From positions 1 through 12,640 of the forward strand of contig JAAFGU010000001.1 of assembly GCA_010365205.1 (NCBI GenBank): a stretch of 12,640 nucleotides of DNA, in the 5' to 3' direction. The notes beneath the pieces were generated by a model that made no database searches, had not been told where the DNA came from, and worked only from the letters and a program-made list of their open reading frames with translations. Below, in pieces: positions 1 through 6,493 of this stretch (position 1 is its first letter; each line of letters starts with the position of its first letter). This stretch comes from Aromatoleum sp. (GTDB lineage Bacteria > Pseudomonadota > Gammaproteobacteria > Burkholderiales > Casimicrobiaceae). The translations under genes were made by a program, and so were the position numbers.

Positions 1-756
1 GCCGCCCGGCCAGGAGTGCCACCGGCGCGCGTCGAGATCGATCTCGCGCGACTGAAGGCTAGGGGATTCGTCAGTCCGGATGCCCCGAAATCGCAGATCG
101 CCGACGAGTTCCGCGTGATCAAGCGGCCGATCATTCGCAATGCGCACGGGGTCTCGGGCGCGAACGTCAAGAACGGCAACCTCGTCATGGTGACCAGTGC
201 CTTGCCGGGGGAGGGCAAGACATTCACGGCGCTCAACCTCGCGATCAGCATCGCGATGGAAATGGACAGCACCGTGCTGCTGGTCGATGGTGACGTCGCG
301 CACCCGGAACTTCCCGAGTTGCTCGGAATCCCGAACGCGCCGGGGCTTCTCGACCTCCTCACTCGCGACGACATCGATGTCGCCGATGCGTTGGTGCGGA
401 CGAACATCGAGAAGCTTGCGGTCCTTCCGGCGGGATCGCACCACCGGCGCGCCACGGAACTGCTGGCCAGCGAACAAATGGCCGTCCTGCTGCGGGAATT
501 GGCGTCTCGCTACTCGGACCGCATCATCGTGTTCGATTCGCCGCCGCTGCTCGCCACGACGGAGGCCCGCGTCCTCGCCTCGCACATGGGCCAGATAGTG
601 ATGGTGGTTGCCGCGGACAGCACCGGACGCAGGGCCGTGGACATGGCGCTTTCGACGATCGAGGGCTGCGAGATCGTGCTGATGATGCTGAACAAGGCGG
701 ACAAGACCGATGTCGGCACGTACTACGGGTACTACGCGGATGAGCAGCCACGTTAG
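1..756 (+). CDS. XrtA-associated tyrosine autokinase (BY-kinase, CpsD/Wzc-like ATPase domain), 5' end cut off
   Basis: Cytoplasmic P-loop kinase of the bacterial tyrosine kinase family. It is expected to autophosphorylate on a C-terminal tyrosine cluster and, with a Wzz-type membrane partner encoded outside the window, to control polymerisation and export of the exopolysaccharide. Seen: Walker A (ALPGEGKT, bases 199-222), a Walker A'-like strand (VLLVDGD, 274-294), a Walker B strand (IIVFDSPP, 523-543), and a tyrosine-rich tail (YYGYY, just before the stop at 754-756). The reading frame is open to base 1. A GTG at 16 would give 246 residues, but relatives carry a longer N-terminal segment before the ARLKARGF region, so I treat the gene as truncated by the window edge. 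It overlaps the barrel gene by 17 bases. In the A' motif the basic residue usual after DxD appears as histidine (VAHPEL). Family assignment is firm; the XrtA-type subfamily rests on context and remembered family sequences. Confidence 0.9.
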   Translation, partial: AARPGVPPARVEIDLARLKARGFVSPDAPKSQIADEFRVIKRPIIRNAHGVSGANVKNGNLVMVTSALPGEGKTFTALNLAISIAMEMDSTVLLVDGDVAHPELPELLGIPNAPGLLDLLTRDDIDVADALVRTNIEKLAVLPAGSHHRRATELLASEQMAVLLRELASRYSDRIIVFDSPPLLATTEARVLASHMGQIVMVVAADSTGRRAVDMALSTIEGCEIVLMMLNKADKTDVGTYYGYYADEQPR

Positions 757-2341
757 TTGCCGGTTGCGGGCGGCGGACCGGTGCCCCAAGGAAGCGTGCC
801 GTCCGGAAGCGCGGCTGGTATCCATCGTGCGCGGCGCCTGTGCCGCGATCCTCGTCGGCGGACTTGCTCTCGGCGCGGCGCCCGTCGGGGCGCAGACTTG
901 GCGGTTCGATCCGGCCATCTCGATCGTCGAAACGGCCACCAGCAACGTCAACCTCGATCCATCCAATGCCAAGCGATCCGACCTTGCCACGCAGATCTCG
1001 CCGTCCCTGACATTTTCAGAGAAGGGGCCGAGGACACATCTCGAAGGCGGGGTCTCGATCCCGATTCTCGTCTACGCACGCACGGGCGCCGAGAACAACC
1101 GGGTTTACCCTTCGGCCAGCGTAATCGGTGATGTCGAGCTCGTCAGGAATTTCTTCCACGTCGAGGGAGCCATCGCGGTCGCGCAGCAGTTCTTCGATCC
1201 ATTCGGCGCCCGCCCGGCTGACCTGTCCACGGCGACCGACAATCGGTATCGCACCGACACCTACCGGGTGAGCCCCTACATCCAAGGCGTCGCGCCAGGC
1301 AATATCAGCTACGAACTGCGCAACAACAACGTCTGGACGAATCTCAGCGGTGCACCGATCACTGCAAACAATTCGCGCTATACGGAGTGGACGGGCAACG
1401 TCGCTAACACGACTGCGCAGCTTGGATGGCTAGTGAATTTCGACGATACGTACGTTCGCTTCAATGACCAAAGCTCCATCCGCACCTCGCTCGCCCGTTT
1501 TGTGCCGAGCTACAATGTCGATCCGCAGCTTCGGCTACGAGCGAGCGTCGGTTACGAGAGCAACGAGTACACGCTGACGAGTTCGCGCGGCACCATATAC
1601 GGTGCGGGCTTCGAATGGCATCCGACCGACCGCACCAGCGCTGTCGCCAATTACGAGCATCGGTTCTTCGGCGCATCGTATCTCGTGTCGTTCGATCACC
1701 GGACGCCGCTGTCGATATGGAACGTCAGTGCGTCGCGAAACATCACGACCTATCCCCAGCAGATCGGCACGCTGCCAGCCGGCCTCAACGTCGCCGGCTT
1801 CGTGAACGGACTGTTCGTCTCGTCGATACCCGACCCGGCGGCACGCCAGCAGGCGGTAGACGAATTCATGCGCCAGCGCGGCTTACCGGCCGTCCTGTCG
1901 AATCCGATTGTACTTTACGGGCAGCAGATTCTCCTGCAGGAGCAGCAGAACGCGACCGCGGGCTTGATCGGCGCGCGCAATGTAATCGTATTTTCGATAT
2001 TCAATGTCCGCAATCAGCCCATCGCTGGATCGGGCGATACCCTGCCGCCGATACTTGCGCTGGGTAACGACAACCGGCAGACCGGTGGCAGCCTCGTGTG
2101 GACGCACAACATCGGGGCCGGTATTGCCATGAATGCATCGCTGACTGGGTTCCGGACGGTGGCGAATCCGCCGGGCGAAGCGCACACCAACCAGGCTGTC
2201 GTCAACCTCGGAATTTCGATGCAGTTCACGCCCCTGACCACAGTTTCTGCCGGCGCACGCTACCAAGTACTCGTTTCCGACGTTTCTTCGGACTACACGG
2301 AAGTCGCTGCCTTCGTCGGCCTGACCCACCGCTTCAAATAG
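740..2341 (+). CDS. XrtA/PEP-CTERM system-associated outer-membrane beta-barrel protein (TIGR03016-like)
   Basis: Predicted outer-membrane protein of about 533 residues, probably the export channel or an accessory of the exopolysaccharide machinery. A hydrophobic stretch (about residues 34-48, AAILVGGLALGAAPVG) ends in V-G-A followed by QTW, a good signal-peptidase I site. The mature part alternates polar and aromatic residues as amphipathic strands do (YRVSPYIQG, ARYQVLVSDVSS) and ends in HRFK, like a closing barrel strand. A central segment at about residues 350-420 (including DPAARQQAVDEFMRQRGLP) is less strand-like and matches my memory of the family. I chose ATG 740, inside the kinase gene; GTG 827 would give a conventional short signal peptide, and ATG 710 is also possible. 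Eight bases separate it from the ATPase gene. It is visibly AT-richer than its neighbours. The exact role in export is inferred. Confidence 0.85.
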   Translation: MSSHVSCRLRAADRCPKEACRPEARLVSIVRGACAAILVGGLALGAAPVGAQTWRFDPAISIVETATSNVNLDPSNAKRSDLATQISPSLTFSEKGPRTHLEGGVSIPILVYARTGAENNRVYPSASVIGDVELVRNFFHVEGAIAVAQQFFDPFGARPADLSTATDNRYRTDTYRVSPYIQGVAPGNISYELRNNNVWTNLSGAPITANNSRYTEWTGNVANTTAQLGWLVNFDDTYVRFNDQSSIRTSLARFVPSYNVDPQLRLRASVGYESNEYTLTSSRGTIYGAGFEWHPTDRTSAVANYEHRFFGASYLVSFDHRTPLSIWNVSASRNITTYPQQIGTLPAGLNVAGFVNGLFVSSIPDPAARQQAVDEFMRQRGLPAVLSNPIVLYGQQILLQEQQNATAGLIGARNVIVFSIFNVRNQPIAGSGDTLPPILALGNDNRQTGGSLVWTHNIGAGIAMNASLTGFRTVANPPGEAHTNQAVVNLGISMQFTPLTTVSAGARYQVLVSDVSSDYTEVAAFVGLTHRFK

Positions 2342-2349
2342 CACAAGCG

Positions 2350-3378
2350 ATGTACGAATCATTCTTCGGGCTCACCGGCAAGCCCTTTCAGCTCAATCCG
2401 GACCCTTCGTTCTACTTCGGCAGCCGCGGCCACAAGCGCGCGTTCGCCTATCTCGAGTACGGGCTGTACCAGAGCGAGGGATTCATCGTCATCACCGGCG
2501 AGATCGGCGCCGGCAAGACGACGATCGCGAGGAGCCTCCTCGAGCAGCTCGACCCCGGCAAGGTGGTCGCCGTCCAGCTCGTCAGCACGCAGCTCGACGC
2601 GGACGAGATGCTGCGTTCCGTCGCGGTGGCGTTCGGACTGCCGGTGAAATCGGTCGACAAGGCGCTGCTGCTGGCGTCGATCGAGGCGTTCCTCTGCCAG
2701 CTCGCCGTCGACAAGAAGCGCGCGCTGCTGATCGTCGACGAGGCGCAGAACCTGACGCCGCGCGCGGTCGAGGAGCTGCGGATGCTTTCCAATTTTCAGC
2801 TCGGCGACCAGGCGCTGTTGCAGAGCTTCCTCGTGGGCCAGCCCGAGTTGCGGGACATGATGCAGAGCGCACAGATGCAGCAGTTGCGCCAGCGGGTGAT
2901 CGCCTCGTACCACCTCGGTCCGCTCGACAAGGCCGAAACGAAGGCCTACATCGAGCACCGGCTGAAGCACGTCGGGTGGAACGACGACCCGCGGTTCGAG
3001 CCGGAGTGCTTCGACCTGATCCACGCGCTTACCGGTGGCATCCCGCGCCGCATCAACACGCTGTGCAACCGGTTGCTGCTGGCGGCGTTTCTCGGCGAGC
3101 GACACGTGCTGGAGACGGCAGATGTGCAGGCCATCGCCCACGAGATCCGGGACGAACTCGGTCCCGATGCGGCGCTGTCGCCGATCGCGATCGTGCCGCC
3201 GCCTGCGGACGGGGCGCTGTCCACGCGGCTGGATGCGGTGGTCATGCACAAGCATTTCGACCATCTCGAAGAGCGCATCGATCGCCTCGAGAAAACCGTC
3301 GCCGCGGCGGTCGATCTCCTCCACCGGCTTCTGCACCCGGACAAGGCGGCCAAGCCCGGAAACCCCGCGGGGCGCTGA
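2350..3378 (+). CDS. XrtA/PEP-CTERM system-associated AAA ATPase (GspA/ExeA-like, TIGR03015-like)
   Basis: Soluble 342-residue P-loop ATPase related to the ExeA/GspA proteins that help secretion complexes assemble across the cell wall. Its likely job is to assist export or assembly of the exopolysaccharide apparatus at the inner membrane; this is inferred. Seen: the MYESFFGLTGKPFQLNPDP N-terminus typical of the family, Walker A GEIGAGKT (residues 50-57), Walker B ALLIVDEAQNL (125-135), and GGIPRRIN (229-236) in the sensor-2/lid position. After about residue 275 a Pro-rich linker (IVPPPADG) leads to a helical, probably coiled-coil segment (about 300-328: DHLEERIDRLEKTV). No transmembrane helix or peptidoglycan-binding domain is visible, unlike full-length ExeA. 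The start at ATG 2350 follows the barrel stop by eight bases and gives the conserved N-terminus; the frame stays open well upstream, but that part overlaps the barrel gene and is a shadow. No good Shine-Dalgarno is present, so translation is probably coupled. Confidence 0.92.
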   Translation: MYESFFGLTGKPFQLNPDPSFYFGSRGHKRAFAYLEYGLYQSEGFIVITGEIGAGKTTIARSLLEQLDPGKVVAVQLVSTQLDADEMLRSVAVAFGLPVKSVDKALLLASIEAFLCQLAVDKKRALLIVDEAQNLTPRAVEELRMLSNFQLGDQALLQSFLVGQPELRDMMQSAQMQQLRQRVIASYHLGPLDKAETKAYIEHRLKHVGWNDDPRFEPECFDLIHALTGGIPRRINTLCNRLLLAAFLGERHVLETADVQAIAHEIRDELGPDAALSPIAIVPPPADGALSTRLDAVVMHKHFDHLEERIDRLEKTVAAAVDLLHRLLHPDKAAKPGNPAGR

Positions 3379-4550
3379 TGAGCGGCGCACGTCTGCACTC
3401 GAAACCCCTCGTCTGCGTCGTGGGGGCGCGGCCGAACTACATGAAGATGGCGCCGCTCGTGCGTGCCTTCGCGGCACATGCCGATCTGCCGCCCGTCGTT
3501 CTCGTGCACACGGGACAGCACTACGACGTGGCGATGAACGAGCGCCTGTTCGCCGACCTGGAAATGCCGGCGCCCGACCTCAATCTGGAAGTCGGGTCAG
3601 GGACGCACGCGGTCCAGACCGCCGAGATCATGCGCCGCTTCGAGCCGGTGCTCGACGACCTCGCACCCAGCGCCGTGCTCGTCGTCGGCGACGTCAACTC
3701 GACGCTCGCGTGCAGCCTGGTCGCCGCCAAACGGCGCACGCCGGTGGTCCACGTCGAAGCGGGACTGCGCAGTTTCGACCGCGAGATGCCCGAGGAGATC
3801 AATCGCCTCCTGACGGACCAGATCGCGGATCTCCTCTATACGACGGAGCGGGCCGCCGCCGACAACCTCACGCGCGAGGGCATCGCCCCCGACCGTATCC
3901 GGTTCGTCGGCAACGTCATGATCGATTCGCTGCTCCGGCACCGGCAACGGGCGAAACCGCCGGCGGCAACGCTGGAGCGCGAAGGTTGCGCGACCACGCT
4001 CCTTCACGACGAGCGCGGATTCGGGCTGGTCACCTTGCACCGGCCGTCCAATGTCGACGATCGTGACGCGCTGCGAGAAGCGCTGTCGATCCTGCGCGAG
4101 GTTTCCACTCGGCTGCCGCTGATCTGGCCGGTACATCCGCGCGCGCGGCGCAACATCGACCAGTTCGACCTGTCGTCGCTGATTGACAGTGCGGGCATTG
4201 TGCTGCTGCCGCCGCAGGGCTATCTCGAAATGCTCGGGCTGCTCGCCGATGCGCGGCTGGTCCTGACGGACTCGGGCGGGATCCAGGAAGAGACCACCGC
4301 GCTCGCCGTCCCATGCCTGACGATGCGTGACAACACCGAACGCCCGATCACCGTGGAGCAGGGCACGAATACTCTGGTCGGCCGCAGTCGCGCGCGCGCG
4401 ATCGCCTGTGTCGACGAGATCCTGCGCACCGGCGGCAAGCGCGGGCGCATGCCGGAACTCTGGGATGGTCGCGCCGCGGATCGCATCGCGGCGGACCTGG
4501 CCGGATGGCTCGAAATCGCCGCCGCAGGACGGGAAGCTGTCAACGCATGA
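3378..4550 (+). CDS. wecB: UDP-N-acetylglucosamine 2-epimerase (non-hydrolysing)
   Basis: Cytoplasmic enzyme that interconverts UDP-GlcNAc and UDP-ManNAc, supplying an N-acetylmannosamine precursor (or, after oxidation by an enzyme not in this window, ManNAcA) for the polymer. The 390-residue protein has the usual length and GT-B-like fold signatures of the family: GARPNYMKMAPL (16-27), HTGQHYD (44-50), VVGDVNSTLA (102-111), HVEAGLRSFDREMPEEINR (125-143), TLHRPSNVDD (219-228), and the UDP-binding C-terminal stretch DSGGIQEET (298-306) with RDNTERPITV (317-326). The His-Glu-Ala-Gly-Leu-Arg and Glu-Glu-Ile-Asn-Arg blocks contain residues conserved for catalysis. ATG 3378 shares its A with the TGA of the ATPase gene (one-base overlap), and its own TGA overlaps the ATG of the deacetylase gene by four bases, indicating coupled translation. 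Function is well supported; which sugar finally enters the polymer is inference. Confidence 0.95.
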   Translation: MSGARLHSKPLVCVVGARPNYMKMAPLVRAFAAHADLPPVVLVHTGQHYDVAMNERLFADLEMPAPDLNLEVGSGTHAVQTAEIMRRFEPVLDDLAPSAVLVVGDVNSTLACSLVAAKRRTPVVHVEAGLRSFDREMPEEINRLLTDQIADLLYTTERAAADNLTREGIAPDRIRFVGNVMIDSLLRHRQRAKPPAATLEREGCATTLLHDERGFGLVTLHRPSNVDDRDALREALSILREVSTRLPLIWPVHPRARRNIDQFDLSSLIDSAGIVLLPPQGYLEMLGLLADARLVLTDSGGIQEETTALAVPCLTMRDNTERPITVEQGTNTLVGRSRARAIACVDEILRTGGKRGRMPELWDGRAADRIAADLAGWLEIAAAGREAVNA

Positions 4551-5407
4551 ATACCTACGTGACCCCTCCGACCACGATCGTCAACGCGCTGAGCATCGAC
4601 GTCGAGGACTATTTCCAGGTCTCGGCCTTTGCCGCGCACATTCCGCGGTCGACGTGGGACAGCGTCCCATGCCGGGTCGAAGCCAACATCGACTGCATCC
4701 TCGGACTGCTGGCCGAGGGCGACGTCCGCGCGACGTTCTTCACCCTCGGCTGGATCGCCGAGCGCCACGCCGGGGTGGTCCGGCGCATTGTCGAGGCGGG
4801 GCATGAGCTCGCGAGCCACGGCTACGAGCACGTCCGGGCGACGGACCAGGGGTACGGCCAGTTCCTGGCCGACATCCGCCTGGCGAAGGCGGTGCTGGAG
4901 GACATTTCGGGGCAGGAAGTGAACGGATATCGGGCGCCGAGTTTTTCGATCGGCCCCTCGAATGAATGGGCGTTCGACTGCATCGCAGAGGCCGGGTACC
5001 GCTACAGCTCCAGCATCTACCCGATCCGCCACGATCACTATGGATCGCCGAATGCCCCGCGCTTCGCGCACGAGGTGCGCACCGGGCTGCTCGAAGTCCC
5101 GGTCGCCACGGTGCGCATGCTGGACTCGAACTGGCCGGCGGGAGGCGGTGGCTACTTTCGCTTGCTGCCCTACGGCGTTTCACGCTGGTCGCTGCGGCGT
5201 CTGAACGCGGTGGACGGCAAGCCGGCGATGTTCTATTTCCACCCGTGGGAGCTCGATCCCGACCAGCCCCGCGTGGAGGCTGCCGGGGCAAAGGCGCGAT
5301 TCCGCCATTACGTCAATCTCAAGCGGATGCGACCCCGGCTCTCCCGCCTGCTCGCGGATTTCAAATGGGGCCGGGCGGACCAGGTGTTCCTGAATGGCGG
5401 CGCGTGA
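4547..5407 (+). CDS. XrtA-associated polysaccharide deacetylase (NodB/CE4-like, TIGR03006-like)
   Basis: 286-residue carbohydrate esterase family 4 protein, expected to remove N- or O-acetyl groups from the exopolysaccharide or a precursor. Motifs seen in order: SIDVEDYF (16-23), giving the candidate catalytic/metal aspartate D18; SHGYEH (90-95), with the paired metal-binding histidines H91 and H95; GYRAPSFSI (127-135); and FHPWELDP (231-238), with the late catalytic-site histidine H232. The first motif is the DVEDYF variant rather than TFDDG, as in the PuuE/HpPgdA-like branch. No signal peptide or membrane helix is visible at the N-terminus (MNTYVTPPTTIVN), so it looks cytoplasmic unless exported by another route. 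The start at ATG 4547 overlaps the epimerase stop by four bases and is preceded by GGGAAG (4531-4536), a plausible ribosome-binding site. It overlaps the following gene by one base. The family is clear; the substrate is inferred. Confidence 0.92.
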   Translation: MNTYVTPPTTIVNALSIDVEDYFQVSAFAAHIPRSTWDSVPCRVEANIDCILGLLAEGDVRATFFTLGWIAERHAGVVRRIVEAGHELASHGYEHVRATDQGYGQFLADIRLAKAVLEDISGQEVNGYRAPSFSIGPSNEWAFDCIAEAGYRYSSSIYPIRHDHYGSPNAPRFAHEVRTGLLEVPVATVRMLDSNWPAGGGGYFRLLPYGVSRWSLRRLNAVDGKPAMFYFHPWELDPDQPRVEAAGAKARFRHYVNLKRMRPRLSRLLADFKWGRADQVFLNGGA

Positions 5408-6483
5408 TGGAAGTCGTTGCCACAGAGGAGAGCCGCAGCGTGTCCGCGGTGGAACGACCGACCGTCCGTCCGTTCGCCGGCGCCGACGCCGCGCACTGGG
5501 AATCCTTCGTCCAGCTATGTCCTGAGGCCACGTTCTTCCACCGCATTGGCTGGCGGGAGATCATCGAGGGCGTCTTCCGGCACCGGACCCACTACCTTGT
5601 CGCCGAGCGCAGCAATGCGATCGCCGGCGTCCTTCCGCTCGCCGAGGTCAGGAGCCGGCTGTTCGGTCATGCGCTGGTGTCGCTGCCCTTCGGCGTGTAC
5701 GGTGGGCCGGCAGCGACCGATGACGCCGCTGCGGATGCCCTGATCGACGCGGCGGCGAGACTCGCTGCGACCCTCGGGGTCGGACATCTGGAGTTGCGCA
5801 ACGTCGATGCCCGGCGCGCCGATTGGCCACGCCAGGACCTCTACGTAACGTTCCGCAAGGCGCTCCTGCCGGACCCCGACGCCAACATGCTCGCGATTCC
5901 GCGCAAGCAGCGCGCGATGGTGCGCAAGGGCATCCAGAATGGATTGAGGAGCGAGATCGACCCCACGGTCGACCGCTTCTTCGATCTTTACGCCGACAAC
6001 ATGCACCGGCACGGCACGCCGCCGTTCGCGAAGGAGTATTTCGCGCGCCTGCAGGCCGAGTTCGGCGACCGCTGCGAAGTGCTGACGGTCGTCGACGCGA
6101 ACGGGCGACCGGTGAGCGGCGTGCTGAGTTTCTATTTCCGCGACGAGGTGCTGCCCTACTACGCGGGCGACACGCCTGCGGCGCGGGAGCTCGCCGCCAA
6201 TGACTTCAAGTACTGGGAACTCATGCGCCGGGCGTGCGAGCGCGGTATTCGGGTATTCGATTTCGGCCGCAGCAAGCGCGGCACCGGATCCTTCGACTTC
6301 AAGCGGAACTGGGGCTTCGAGCCACAGCCGCTCCACTACGAGTTCGACCTGCTCCGCCGCGCGACGGTCCCGCAGAACAACCCGCTCAACCCGAAGTACC
6401 GCGCCCTCGTCGCGCTCTGGCGCCGGCTGCCGCGAACCGTGGCGAACGCGCTCGGGCCGCTGCTCGTGCGCAATCTCGGCTAG
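5407..6483 (+). CDS. FemAB-like acyl/aminoacyl transferase, XrtA/PEP-CTERM-associated (TIGR03019-like)
   Basis: Protein of 358 residues (347 if the GTG at 5440 is used) with the double GNAT fold of the FemAB family. Relatives transfer amino acids from aminoacyl-tRNA to peptidoglycan precursors or acylate other substrates; here the likely acceptor is the exopolysaccharide or its lipid-linked precursor, which is inference. Seen: TFFHRIGW near residue 45, LPFGVYGGP (93-101), the central basic segment PRKQRAMVRKGI (165-176), and the C-terminal block FDFGRSKRGTGSFDFKRNWG (284-303), which is characteristic of the family. No signal peptide is present. ATG 5407 overlaps the deacetylase stop by one base (TGATG). 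A stronger ribosome-binding site (GAGGAG, 5425-5430) lies nine bases before an in-frame GTG at 5440, so translation may begin there. Ten bases separate its stop from the exosortase gene. Confidence 0.9.
   Translation: MEVVATEESRSVSAVERPTVRPFAGADAAHWESFVQLCPEATFFHRIGWREIIEGVFRHRTHYLVAERSNAIAGVLPLAEVRSRLFGHALVSLPFGVYGGPAATDDAAADALIDAAARLAATLGVGHLELRNVDARRADWPRQDLYVTFRKALLPDPDANMLAIPRKQRAMVRKGIQNGLRSEIDPTVDRFFDLYADNMHRHGTPPFAKEYFARLQAEFGDRCEVLTVVDANGRPVSGVLSFYFRDEVLPYYAGDTPAARELAANDFKYWELMRRACERGIRVFDFGRSKRGTGSFDFKRNWGFEPQPLHYEFDLLRRATVPQNNPLNPKYRALVALWRRLPRTVANALGPLLVRNLG
5425..5430 (+). promoter_or_regulatory. Candidate ribosome-binding site for an internal GTG start of the FemAB-like gene
   Basis: GAGGAG is the best Shine-Dalgarno-like match I noticed near a start in this window. 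It sits nine bases upstream of an in-frame GTG at 5440, which would begin the protein MSAVERPTVRPF and drop 11 residues. The ATG at 5407 has only a weak purine run upstream and would depend on coupling to the deacetylase stop. Confidence 0.5.
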
Positions 6484-6493
6484 GGACGAGCGG

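Noticed and set aside
2359..3477. Long minus-strand open frame of 372 codons opposite the ATPase gene
   Set aside because: It mirrors the ATPase gene in high-GC sequence, is Arg/Glu/Leu-rich without motifs, and the + strand has clear Walker motifs and homology.
4966..5406. In-frame upstream extension of the FemAB-like gene
   Set aside because: It lies wholly over the deacetylase gene in another frame; the translation is Arg/Gly-rich and lacks homology. The ATG at 5407 or GTG at 5440 fits the family length.
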